This document shows, in pieces, positions 8,876 through 16,978 of a stretch of 64,000 nucleotides of DNA. The notes beneath the pieces are model-generated. The model worked only from the letters and a program-made list of their open reading frames with translations, did no database searches and had not been told where the DNA came from. A program made the position numbers and the translations under genes. The DNA lies in the NCBI RefSeq assembly GCF_010731775.1, contig NZ_AP022590.1, forward strand, positions 3,658,001 to 3,722,000, given 5' to 3'. Origin of the DNA: Mycobacterium mantenii. GTDB taxonomy: Bacteria; Actinomycetota; Actinomycetes; Mycobacteriales; Mycobacteriaceae. The number at the start of each line of letters is the position of its first letter. Within the stretch, counting starts at the first letter, position 1.

Positions 8876-9729
8876 ATGAGCGCCCGATACGCCGCTGGTG
8901 CGTGACGCTGCTGCTTGCCGACGTCGAAGGCTCGACGCGGTTGTGGGAAACGCAGCCCGAGGTCATGGGTTTGTGCGCTCGAGTTGCAGATGGCCGCGCT
9001 GGCGCCGATCCGGCTACGCACCGGCGTGCACACCGGGGAGGTCCAGTTGCGCGACGCCGGCAACTACGCCGGGCCCACCATCAACCGAACCGCGCGGCTG
9101 CGCGACCTCGCGCACGGCGGGCAGACCGTACTGTCCGGTGCCACCGAGCCGCTGGTGGTCGACCGGTTGCCGGCCGATGCCTGGTTGACGGACCTGGGCG
9201 TCCACCCGCTGCGTGACCTGCCACGCCCGGAGCGGGTCGTGCAACTCAACCATCCCGAGCTGCGCACCGACTTCCCGCCGCTGCGCACCACGAATGATGT
9301 TGTCGGAGCGCATCTTCCGGTCCAGTTGACCAGCTTGTGGGCCGCGGCCCGCAGATCGGCGACATCACGCAGCTGTGAAAGAGAACAGGTTCGTGACCCT
9401 AGACCGGGGCCGGCGGGGTCGGCAAGACCCGGTTGGCGATCCAGGTCGCCGCCGAAGCGGCACGGGAGTTCGGTGGCGGGGTCTGGTTTGTCGACCTGGC
9501 GCCGGTCACCAATCCCGTCGTCGTGCCCGTCGTCCTGGCACGCACCCTGGGCCTTGTCGACCAGCTGGACGTCGTTCGGCTCGTCAGCGCGGGGTTGCCC
9601 AATAAAGACATTGCGGCGCGGCTGTTCGTCTCTCCGCGTACCGTGCAGACCCATCTGACGCACGTCTACGCCAAACTCGCTGTGTCGTCACGGGTTCAGC
9701 TCGCCCGGGAAGCCGCGCGTCACACCTGA
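8876..9729 (+). pseudogene. Decayed adenylate cyclase-ATPase-LuxR regulator with internal deletions and frameshifts
   Basis: Fragments of one large regulator (mycobacterial class III cyclase / AAA-type ATPase / LuxR family, normally about 1,000 residues) lie in shifting frames. The cyclase start [16 protein letters not shown] is at 8902-8950. Sequence is then lost before ALELQMA, and the cyclase C-terminal half with [20 protein letters not shown] follows to about 9340. The ATPase Walker A region is out of frame by one inserted base near 9396 and is restored as [12 protein letters not shown]. At about 9565 the ATPase joins directly to a LuxR helix-turn-helix ([22 protein letters not shown]), so some 600 residues are missing. 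The product cannot be a working regulator. The last 98 codons could still be translated as a stand-alone fragment. Confidence 0.88.
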
Positions 9730-9730
9730 C

Positions 9731-10417
9731 TCAGGTCGACAGCTGCGTACGGATGAGCGGCGCGATCTTGTCCGCCATGTACTGGTGCCCCGCGTCATTC
9801 GGATGCACCCCGTCGGCACCGATCAGGTCGGGCCGGCCGACGAACCAGTGCTCGGCGATCGGATCGATGAACGTTGCCCCGGCAGCCCCGGCCGCCCCGC
9901 CGAGGATGTCGCGGATCAGAAACATCGACGGCGGAACGTCGGCGGTCGGCCACGGCGGTCCGATCACCAGCAAGCGCGCCGCCGGCGCAAGTTGGCGCGC
10001 CAGATCCAAAGCGGCATGGGTTTTTACGGTTAGCGTCGCGGGATCGATACCCTGGTCATTGCGAGAGCCGAAGAAGACCACCAGCGCATCGTCGGGCTGG
10101 ACCGCCCGGGCGGTCAGATCCTCGAAGATACTGCCGTGGTCGCCGAGCGCGGCATAACCCGCTCTGCCTTCCGCCGCCACGCTGCCCGAGATCCGCGAAC
10201 CCCGCGAACCGAGCACCTGCCAAGCGCGCGACGTCCACGACCTGGATCCCAGACCGCCCTCATTGGTTCCGGTGGTGTACGAATCTCCTACCACTGCAAC
10301 ATGATTCAGCCGGAAGTCGAGCGTCAGTGTCTCGTAGGTGCGCACCTGCGCCGGGTATGCGATGCCTACGCCCGCCAGAAAACTCACCCCAATGAGAAAG
10401 GTGGCCAGACGACTCAC
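9731..10417 (-). CDS. Secreted SGNH/GDSL hydrolase (Rv0518 homologue)
   Basis: The 228-residue protein has a hydrophobic N-terminal export segment followed by the SGNH block I motif VVGDSYTTG. A block III-like GSRND lies in the middle and the block V motif GVHPNDAGHQYMA near the C-terminus, so all catalytic residues appear present. It should be an extracytoplasmic esterase or deacylase. I choose the GTG at 10417 because GGAGG lies five bases upstream and the resulting length agrees with the recalled 231 residues of Rv0518; ATGs at 10441 and 10468 are alternatives. Its gene follows the acyltransferase-3 gene by 90 bp on the same strand, reproducing as two proteins the domain pair fused in the gene at 6418-8583. 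Confidence 0.82.
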   Translation of the reverse strand: MSRLATFLIGVSFLAGVGIAYPAQVRTYETLTLDFRLNHVAVVGDSYTTGTNEGGLGSRSWTSRAWQVLGSRGSRISGSVAAEGRAGYAALGDHGSIFEDLTARAVQPDDALVVFFGSRNDQGIDPATLTVKTHAALDLARQLAPAARLLVIGPPWPTADVPPSMFLIRDILGGAAGAAGATFIDPIAEHWFVGRPDLIGADGVHPNDAGHQYMADKIAPLIRTQLST

Positions 10418-10507
10418 TCTCACCTCCACTGTCAACGGCATCGTTGGGTGCCGCCGCGCCCCCATCAAGTATTCCCCGGGATTCGCGGCCGGCCGCTGAG
10501 GCGGCCA

Positions 10508-11818
10508 TCACACCGCGCGGGCCGAAACCGCTTCCAGCGGACGGTCGATCGGATGCAGCTTACTGGTCGACTCGCCGGGATCGCTTCTGGCACTGACGGC
10601 TCTGACATCGACCATCTTGCGCATCCAACGGCGGGCGGGCTCTTCGACGCCGTGATACAGCAGCGCCGAGGCGCCCAGGGCGATCGCGAGCAGGGCGATG
10701 ACGTTCCATTTCCACGGGTTGTCCAGGGTGGGGAGCTCGAATTGCTCCACGGCCCATCCCCAGGCGGTGTGCACCAGCTCGTGCACCATGTACAAGCAGA
10801 ACGAGATCTTGCCGCCGTACACCAGCACCCGCGTCGACAACACCCTCGGCAGGCTTCCCAGCCCGATGGCCAGCGATATCACCAGCGGAACGAACAACAC
10901 GTCGACGACACCGCCGCTGTCGTTCTCCACCACCCCCGATATCGGGTGCGCGCCAAACCAATACAGCACACCCACCATGGCGGCCAGCAAAAGCAGGGAG
11001 ACGTATCCGGCGACGCGGCGGCCACGATCGCTCAGCCGCAGCCTGCGCACCGCGGCGCAGGCCAGTGCGCCGGCCGTGAACTGCGTGACGATTCGCGGCA
11101 GCCAGCTCCACGGTGTGTAGAAGTGTCCGCTGGCGAGCAACATCACCACCGGCGGCAGCGATGCCGCGAACGCCAGCACCATCAGGCTGCGCGCCCTGGT
11201 CGCCTGTTTCATCCGCAACAGGACCAGCACCAGGACGGCGAACAGCACATAGGCCAGCCATTCCGCGCTGATCGACCAGGCCGGCCCGTCCCAGCTCGAG
11301 TCATCGAAGAACGGCACGAACCACAGCTGCACCAACAGGATTTGGCGCACATAGCTGATCGCGGTGAGCGAAGCGGCGTCCGGCGACGGCACATGGCCGA
11401 CGTGCAGGGTGAAGATCACCCACAGGGCGGCGAGGTGCAGGGTGACCAGGTACACCGGCCACACCCGGGCCAGGCGCAGCCACAGGAAATGCAGGGTCGC
11501 CCGGGTCGACCAGGACCGGCCCATGCGGTCCAGATAGTTGTACGTCAGCACGAACCCGCTGAGAATGAAGAAGAGGTCGACGCCTTGGGCGCCGCAATTG
11601 AGCACCGGCGCGAGGGCGTCGCGAAAATCGGGCGACACATCGCCGAGCATCGGCCGGAAGTGAAACAGCACCACCCAGAGCGCCGCCACGATACGGAGCC
11701 CCGTCAGGGCCGTGATCTCGCCCCTGATCTCTCCGCCCCGCACGCTGCTCTTCCCGTCCGAATCCTGCCGTTTCGTTCGCCTGCTACTCCGGCTGAGCGG
11801 GAAATCTCGCCTTTTCAC
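10508..11818 (-). CDS. Membrane acyltransferase-3 family protein (Rv0517 homologue)
   Basis: This 436-residue protein has about ten membrane spans and the acyltransferase-3 signatures TALTGLRIVAALWVVLFH near the start and GVDLFFILSGFVLTYNY after it. It lacks a C-terminal SGNH domain and ends soon after the last span with an Arg-rich cytoplasmic tail. It should O-acylate an envelope carbohydrate or lipid. The GTG at 11818 follows a GAGGGG site and yields 436 residues, matching my recollection of Rv0517; the upstream ATG at 11899 would add an unusual Cys/Arg-rich leader. The separate SGNH hydrolase gene lies 90 bp downstream. Confidence 0.84.
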   Translation of the reverse strand: MKRRDFPLSRSSRRTKRQDSDGKSSVRGGEIRGEITALTGLRIVAALWVVLFHFRPMLGDVSPDFRDALAPVLNCGAQGVDLFFILSGFVLTYNYLDRMGRSWSTRATLHFLWLRLARVWPVYLVTLHLAALWVIFTLHVGHVPSPDAASLTAISYVRQILLVQLWFVPFFDDSSWDGPAWSISAEWLAYVLFAVLVLVLLRMKQATRARSLMVLAFAASLPPVVMLLASGHFYTPWSWLPRIVTQFTAGALACAAVRRLRLSDRGRRVAGYVSLLLLAAMVGVLYWFGAHPISGVVENDSGGVVDVLFVPLVISLAIGLGSLPRVLSTRVLVYGGKISFCLYMVHELVHTAWGWAVEQFELPTLDNPWKWNVIALLAIALGASALLYHGVEEPARRWMRKMVDVRAVSARSDPGESTSKLHPIDRPLEAVSARAV

Positions 11819-12017
11819 AAGCCCCTCGACCAGCAACCGGCAGCCTTGGCAGCCTAGCAGCGCGATCGCCCGCATGCGTGGACGGTTGTGGTGTGGCATA
11901 CGGCTTTCCGGGGTAATCCTTGGGCTCGATGGCCCGCTGGGCGTTTGCTCAGGCCCGGCATCGCGGCGGCCTTACAGTCGCTTCTTAGCAAAGCGTTAGA
12001 CGCGGCTTCCGGTCTCC

Positions 12018-12034
12018 TTAGGCTTGCGGCCTAA
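12018..12034. promoter_or_regulatory. TTAGGC inverted repeat upstream of the STAS gene
   Basis: TTAGGC-TTGCG-GCCTAA is a perfect six-base inverted repeat about 80 bases before the STAS gene start. It could be an operator or a leader hairpin. It does not resemble a SigF promoter, and no binding protein is suggested by the sequence. Confidence 0.3.
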
Positions 12035-12112
12035 CGTTTCAGACACCCTTCGGAGAACGTCTCGGGGCGCCCCCGAAGGTAGCGCGAGCGCCACGGAGAG
12101 TGAGGGGTCCTC

Positions 12113-12553
12113 ATGACGATCGCAGGCAGGCCGACCGGCCACGACAACTGCGTGTTCGACTGCGACGGGGCTCAGGTCCGGGCGCACTACCGCCACCTGG
12201 CGACGGTGGTGCACATCCGCGGCGAAATCGATGCCGACAATGTGGACCGCATCAGCGACCACATCGCGCGTTTCACGCTCGGAGAAAACCCTGTGGTGCT
12301 CGACGTGGCCGACGTCGACGAATTTGCTGAGACGGGTATCTCGCTGCTGTATGCGTTCGATGCCGATTGTCGTGCCGCCGGGGTGGATTGGACCCTGGTC
12401 GCCAGTTCAGCGGTGATCCGGGTGTTGGATGACACCGGTCATGACGACAGCTTCCCGATCATGCGCTCGGTTCACGAGGCGCTGCAGGATCGGGCCGAGG
12501 CCATCGTGCTGCGCCGCCGGATGGCATTGCCGCTGGTCAGGAAGACGCCCTAG
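12113..12553 (+). CDS. STAS-domain anti-anti-sigma factor homologue (Rv0516c)
   Basis: The 146-residue protein carries a STAS domain at about residues 25-120, with the beta-strand/turn pattern VVLDVADVDEFAETGISLLYA characteristic of anti-sigma factor antagonists. It would bind an anti-sigma factor and release its sigma factor. The H37Rv homologue Rv0516c is reported as a substrate of the kinase PknD, phosphorylated on Thr2 and linked to osmotic stress and SigF-related control; Thr2 is present here (MTIAG). The usual phosphoacceptor Ser/Thr position holds Glu-Thr-Gly. The ATG follows a GAGGGG site. Its end overlaps the convergent small membrane protein gene by 17 bases. Confidence 0.85.
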   Translation: MTIAGRPTGHDNCVFDCDGAQVRAHYRHLATVVHIRGEIDADNVDRISDHIARFTLGENPVVLDVADVDEFAETGISLLYAFDADCRAAGVDWTLVASSAVIRVLDDTGHDDSFPIMRSVHEALQDRAEAIVLRRRMALPLVRKTP

Positions 12554-12791
12554 CGCCCGAGCGAGCCCGCCGCAGCCTGGCAGTGCCGTTGACCGCCAGC
12601 ACTCCGGCGCTCGTCAGCAGCACCAGCGTCAGCAGTAGCAGCTGCGGGTCATACACCAACGATGTGGTGGAGGGCTGCCCGTCCGCGATCGGCGCTACGG
12701 TCACCGTGTGATGCGAGTGCAGCCAGGTCAGTCCGGAGCACACCAGCGCGGCGCAGGCGAGGCCGAGCTCGAGCAGCGCCCGGGCGTTCAT
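12537..12791 (-). CDS. Small membrane protein with two transmembrane segments (Rv0514-like)
   Basis: The 84-residue protein has two hydrophobic segments (about residues 5-24 and 44-66) separated by a polar loop containing HSHHTVTV, and ends in an Arg-rich tail. I do not recognise a domain. The ATG at 12791 overlaps the stop of the DUF3093 gene as ATGA, so it is coupled to the heme cluster tail. The upstream in-frame ATG at 12818 would create a long overlap. Its 3' end overlaps the convergent STAS gene by 17 bases. Confidence 0.7.
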   Translation of the reverse strand: MNARALLELGLACAALVCSGLTWLHSHHTVTVAPIADGQPSTTSLVYDPQLLLLTLVLLTSAGVLAVNGTARLRRARSGARASS

Positions 12792-13339
12792 AGCGCCGTC
12801 CCGGTGTCGTCGTCCCAATCACCGTCGATGACGTCGGATGAGGCGGGCTCTACCCGCTCCTGAACCAGGGGGGTCAACGCGGCCCGCAGCTGACGATGAC
12901 GGCGCGCCCACGCCTGGACGGTGCGCCCGCCGGTGAGCTTGAGGCCGATGCCGACGCGCCCGCGCGGCACCCCGACCAGTTCGCCCAGCGCCCGGGACGC
13001 CTGCCAGCGCGCCAGGTCCTTCCCGGAGGCTTCGTGATTCTCGGGCTCGGGATACACCTTGACAATCTCGCGGACCAGGATCGTTTCGGTGCCCTCGCGC
13101 AGGGCGTCCTCGGTGAGCTCGACCGAGACGTGGATCCGCGCGGCCTTCACCTGTATCGCCAAGAACGCCGATACCAGCACCAGGAAGATCGCGGGGACCA
13201 CGAACGACACCGGGGCACCGCTCCAGATTTCGATCAGGACCATGGCCACCGCCGCGGCCGGGCCGGCCGCCAGCCACCACCAGCTGGCGCCGGGTTCGTA
13301 AAACAACGGCTTTTGTGCGGTATCGCTGTCGGTCGTCAT
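12788..13339 (-). CDS. DUF3093-type membrane protein (Rv0513-like)
   Basis: The 183-residue protein has two adjacent membrane spans (about residues 17-35 and 38-60) with a WWWLAAGP turn. A soluble C-terminal domain follows, containing REIVKVYPEPENHEASGKDL and GVPRGRVGIGLKLTGGRTVQAWARRH, typical of the actinobacterial DUF3093 family. The function is unknown. The gene follows hemB: its ATG at 13339 lies 13 bases after the hemB stop, and an alternative ATG at 13351 would overlap that stop. Conserved linkage to the heme operon suggests a membrane role near tetrapyrrole synthesis, which is inference only. Confidence 0.75.
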   Translation of the reverse strand: MTTDSDTAQKPLFYEPGASWWWLAAGPAAAVAMVLIEIWSGAPVSFVVPAIFLVLVSAFLAIQVKAARIHVSVELTEDALREGTETILVREIVKVYPEPENHEASGKDLARWQASRALGELVGVPRGRVGIGLKLTGGRTVQAWARRHRQLRAALTPLVQERVEPASSDVIDGDWDDDTGTAL

Positions 13340-13352
13340 CGCAAGCCCCATC

Positions 13353-14333
13353 TCACGAGAGCCACCCTGCCGCATCGGCGGCCCAATAGGTGAGAACGAT
13401 ATCGGCTCCGGCGCGCCGGATGCTGGTCAGCGACTCCAGCGCCGCGGCGCGCTCGTCGATCCAATTGTTCGCGGCTGCAGCACAAATCATCGCGTACTCC
13501 CCCGATACCTGATACGCGGCGACGGGAACGGGCGAGACGTCCGCCGCGGCCGCGACCACGTCGAGATAACTCATCGCCGGCTTGATCATCACGATGTCGG
13601 CACCCTCGTCGAGATCGAGCTCGATCTCGCGCAGCGCCTCCCGGGCGTTGCCCGCCTCCTGCTGATAGGTGCGGCGGTCCCCGGACAGGCTGGAACTGAC
13701 CGCTTCGCGGAACGGACCGTAGAACACCGAGGCGAACTTGGCGGCGTAGGCCAGAACGGCCACGTCGGTGAAGCCCGCGGCGTCCAATCCGTCGCGAATC
13801 GCCCCCACCTGACCATCCATCATGCCGCTCGGGCCCACCACATGAGCGCCCGATTCAGCTTGTGCCACAGCGAGTTCCACATAGCGGGCGACGGTGGCAT
13901 CGTTGTCGACCCGGCCCCGGTCGTCGAGGACGCCGCAGTGTCCGTGGTCGGTGAATTCGTCCAGGCAGGTGTCGGCCATTAACACGGTGGCCTCACCGAG
14001 GTCCTTGGCCAGGTCCCGCAGGGCGACATTGAGGATCCCGTCGGGGTCGGTCCCGGCCGACCCCACCGAGTCCTTGTCCTCGTCGCGGGGCACGCCGAAC
14101 AGCATCAGCCCGCCCACCCCCGCGGCGACGGCACCGGCGGCCGCGCTGCGCAACGAATCGCGGGTGTGCTGCACCACGCGCGGCATGGAAGTGATCGGCC
14201 GCGGTTCGTCGATACCGTCGGCGACGAACATCGGCAGCACCAAATGCCTTGGCTCCAAGGATGTTTGCGCCACCAACCGGCGCAGGGCCGGGGTGGTGCG
14301 AAGCCGGCGCGGACGGTGCCGCGGGTAGGCCAC
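13353..14333 (-). CDS. hemB: Porphobilinogen synthase (delta-aminolevulinic acid dehydratase)
   Basis: This 326-residue cytosolic enzyme condenses two 5-aminolevulinates into porphobilinogen. The two catalytic lysines are visible in YAAKFASVFYGPFREA and in the Schiff-base segment MIKPAMSYLD. The metal-site segment reads ADTCLDEFTDHGHCG: the middle Cys of the classical three-Cys zinc site is Asp here, a change I recall as common in actinobacteria and pointing to altered metal dependence. The GTG start overlaps the last base of the hemD stop (TAGTG), so translation is coupled. It is the fourth gene of the hemA-hemC-hemD-hemB order. Confidence 0.97.
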   Translation of the reverse strand: MAYPRHRPRRLRTTPALRRLVAQTSLEPRHLVLPMFVADGIDEPRPITSMPRVVQHTRDSLRSAAAGAVAAGVGGLMLFGVPRDEDKDSVGSAGTDPDGILNVALRDLAKDLGEATVLMADTCLDEFTDHGHCGVLDDRGRVDNDATVARYVELAVAQAESGAHVVGPSGMMDGQVGAIRDGLDAAGFTDVAVLAYAAKFASVFYGPFREAVSSSLSGDRRTYQQEAGNAREALREIELDLDEGADIVMIKPAMSYLDVVAAAADVSPVPVAAYQVSGEYAMICAAAANNWIDERAAALESLTSIRRAGADIVLTYWAADAAGWLS

Positions 14334-15994
14334 TAGCGCCTGCGGCTCTTTTTGCGCGGCGGTGGCAGCGCACCCTCGGCGCGCAACCGCGCGGCGTGTT
14401 CGGCCAGAGCGTCGACCAGCGGACCGACAGCGGCGGTCTCGGGCTGCACGTCCACCCGCAGGCCGAATTCCGCCGCGGTCTCGGCGGTCTTCGGACCGAT
14501 GCAGGCGATGATCGTCCGCGCGTGCGGCTTACCGGCGATGCCGACCAGGTTCCGCACCGTGGAGCTGGACGTGAAGCACACCGCGTCGAAGCCGCCGGTC
14601 TTGATCATTTCCCGCGTTTCCGCCGGCGGCGGAGCCGCCCGCACCGTCCGGTAGGCGGTCACATCCTCGATCTCCCAACCACGTTCGCGCAGACCCTCGG
14701 CCAGCGTCTCGGTGGCTATGTCGGCCCGCGGCAGCAGCACCCGGTTGACCGGGTCGAAAATGCTGTCGTAGGGCGGGAAATCGTCAAGCAGACCCAACGA
14801 AGACTGCTCGCCGGCCGGCACCAGTTCCGGGCTGATCCCGAACGCCCGGACCCGGTCGGCGGTCGACTCACCGACACACGCGATTTTGACTCCGGAGAAT
14901 GCGCGCGCATCCAGGCCGAATTCGCCGAACTTCTCCCAGACCGCGCGCACCGCGTTGGTGGAGGTGAATACCACCCACTGGAAGCGGCCGTCGACCAATC
15001 CCTTGACGGCCCGCTCCATCTGGGCCGGGCTGCGCGGCGGCTCGACGGCAATGGTCGGCACCTCGATCGGCAGTGCGCCGTAGGACGTCAGGCGCTCGCT
15101 CATCTCGCCGGCCTGGTCCTTGGTGCGGGGCACCAGCACGGTCCAGCCGTACAGCGCGCGGCTCTCCCACCAGTTCAGTTTCGCCCGGCTGGCCACCGTC
15201 TTGCCGATGGTCACCACGAGCGGACCGGTCAGCGGGCCGGCGGGGTCGGTACCGCCCAGCACCGCCGAGTCGGTCAAGCCGTGCAGCGTGGTCTCGATCG
15301 ACCGCTGCTGGCAGGTGGTGCCGTGCGCGGTCACCACGCACGGGGTGTTCTCGGCGAGCCCGTGCTCGATCAAGGTGCGCGCCGCGTCGGCCAGGTGCGA
15401 CGACGTGGCCTGCAGAATCAGCGGACCGGGCGCCGCGGCCAGCGCCTCCCAATCCACATGCGGGTCGCGCACATCGGCGACGGTGTGCGATGAGCCCAGC
15501 GGCAACCCCGCGTACGTCGGGACGGCATCGCTGGGGGCCAGTCCGGGGACGATCTCGATGTGCAGGTGGCTGCGCGCGATGGCGTTCACCTCGGTGATGA
15601 CCGCGTCGACCGTCAGCGGGTCGCCGGCCACCAGCCGCACCACGTCGGCGCCCGTCCGCGCTTCGGTGGTCAGCGTCTTGGCCACCTCGGCGGGGTCGCC
15701 CAGCGCCGGGCGGATATCGGGACCGCCGGACATCACCGCCGGCTGCGCCTTGCCCTGGTCGGAAACACCGTCACCGTTAGCGGCGGCCGGCTCGGCCGGG
15801 GCCGGGCCGGAAACCGGTGGCAGGTCTTTGCCGATCAGGGCCAGCACCGGCTCGGGCACGTCAGGGTCGGTGAACACCAAAGCGGCGTTCGCCAGCACCG
15901 TCGCGGCCCGGGTCGTCAGCAATCCCGGGTCACCCGGGCCGGAGCCCACGTACGTGATGCGGCCGGGTGTCGGCTTACGGCCTCGCGTCGTCAT
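14333..15994 (-). CDS. hemD: Bifunctional uroporphyrinogen-III methyltransferase / uroporphyrinogen-III synthase
   Basis: The 553-residue fusion has an N-terminal SAM-dependent uroporphyrinogen methyltransferase-like domain (about residues 1-265), starting with GRITYVGSGPGDPGLLTTRA. The C-terminal HemD domain (about 280-530) includes the STNAVRAVWEKF and CVGESTADRVRAFG segments. It closes hydroxymethylbilane to uroporphyrinogen III and may also methylate it toward siroheme or cobalamin. The N-terminal domain contains a long low-complexity insert (about 55-100). The ATG at 15994 has GGGAG eight bases upstream and begins 23 bases after hemC. The frame remains open upstream but lacks similarity. 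A Lys/Arg-rich tail ends the protein. Confidence 0.94.
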   Translation of the reverse strand: MTTRGRKPTPGRITYVGSGPGDPGLLTTRAATVLANAALVFTDPDVPEPVLALIGKDLPPVSGPAPAEPAAANGDGVSDQGKAQPAVMSGGPDIRPALGDPAEVAKTLTTEARTGADVVRLVAGDPLTVDAVITEVNAIARSHLHIEIVPGLAPSDAVPTYAGLPLGSSHTVADVRDPHVDWEALAAAPGPLILQATSSHLADAARTLIEHGLAENTPCVVTAHGTTCQQRSIETTLHGLTDSAVLGGTDPAGPLTGPLVVTIGKTVASRAKLNWWESRALYGWTVLVPRTKDQAGEMSERLTSYGALPIEVPTIAVEPPRSPAQMERAVKGLVDGRFQWVVFTSTNAVRAVWEKFGEFGLDARAFSGVKIACVGESTADRVRAFGISPELVPAGEQSSLGLLDDFPPYDSIFDPVNRVLLPRADIATETLAEGLRERGWEIEDVTAYRTVRAAPPPAETREMIKTGGFDAVCFTSSSTVRNLVGIAGKPHARTIIACIGPKTAETAAEFGLRVDVQPETAAVGPLVDALAEHAARLRAEGALPPPRKKSRRR

Positions 15995-16017
15995 TGTCGC
16001 TCCCACGTGATTCGCAT

Positions 16018-16965
16018 TTAATTTCCTCGCGCCGGGTCTTGCCGCGCTTCGCTCATCAGCTCGCGCGCGCCCAGCTCGAACAGCTCCGCGGCCACCGAAA
16101 GCCCAAGCTCTCGTGCCCGACCGGGACTGCCGATACCGGACGCGCGGATCACGTCGGACCCGTCCAGCGCCGCCACGCAACCGCGCAGCGACAGCTCTTC
16201 GAAGATCCGGCCTTCCTCATCGATGGACTCGACCACTTCCGCGATCGCGCCCACCGGTGCGGAGCAACCGGCCTCCAGTTCGGCCAGCAGGGTTCGCTCG
16301 GCGGTGACCGACGCACGCGTGTCGGCGTCGTCCAGCTCCGCCAGCACTGCCGCTAACCGGCTATCACCGGCGCGGCATTCGACGGCGAGCGCGCCCTGAG
16401 CCGGTGCTGGCAACATCTGCACCGGCTCTAGCGTCTCGGTGACATCGTCGAGGCGACCGAGCCGGGCCAGTCCCGCCCGGGCTACCACGATCGCGTCGAG
16501 ATCACCACTGCTTACCCTGTTCAACCTGGTATCTAGGTTGCCTCGTAGGGGGCGGATTTCCAAACCGAGACCCAATGCTCTAAGCTGCGCCGCCCGCCGC
16601 GGCGAGGAGGTCCCCACCAGCGAACCGGGTGGCAACTCCGCGAGCACCAGTCCGTCCCGCGCCACCACCGCGTCGCGCGGGTCGTTGCGCACCGGTATGG
16701 CGGCCACAGCAAACCTTGGGTCGTCGGCGGTGGGCAGGTCCTTGTGGGAGTGCACCGCGGCGTCGACACGGCCCTCGTCCATCGCTTCGCGCAGTGCGGT
16801 GGTGAAGACACCCACCCCGAGGGATTCGATGGGCGCCGACGATTTGTCCCCGGCGGTGCTGATGGTCACCAGCTCCGCCGGGTGTCCCAGCGCGATCAAA
16901 GCGTCTCTGACGACCCCGGCCTGGGTGGTGGCCAGCAGGCTGCCCCGGGTGCCTATCCGGATCAC
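16018..16965 (-). CDS. hemC: Hydroxymethylbilane synthase (porphobilinogen deaminase)
   Basis: This 315-residue cytosolic enzyme polymerises four porphobilinogens. Visible family marks are [14 protein letters not shown] at the N-terminus, the substrate-binding HSHKDLPT and RGNLDTRL segments, and the dipyrromethane-cofactor cysteine in [11 protein letters not shown]. The GTG at 16965 gives the standard N-terminus and lies 13 bases past the hemA stop; a TTG nine bases upstream is a possible alternative. The open frame runs on through the hemA 3' end in another frame, but that extension is not homologous. Confidence 0.96.
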   Translation of the reverse strand: MIRIGTRGSLLATTQAGVVRDALIALGHPAELVTISTAGDKSSAPIESLGVGVFTTALREAMDEGRVDAAVHSHKDLPTADDPRFAVAAIPVRNDPRDAVVARDGLVLAELPPGSLVGTSSPRRAAQLRALGLGLEIRPLRGNLDTRLNRVSSGDLDAIVVARAGLARLGRLDDVTETLEPVQMLPAPAQGALAVECRAGDSRLAAVLAELDDADTRASVTAERTLLAELEAGCSAPVGAIAEVVESIDEEGRIFEELSLRGCVAALDGSDVIRASGIGSPGRARELGLSVAAELFELGARELMSEARQDPARGN

Positions 16966-16978
16966 GTTCGCCAATCGC

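Noticed and set aside
11884..11915. Possible SigF promoter (GGTTG ... GGGGTAA) upstream of the STAS gene
   Set aside because: The spacing between the two parts is about 21 bases rather than 15-17, and it lies 200 bases from the start, so it is not a convincing match.
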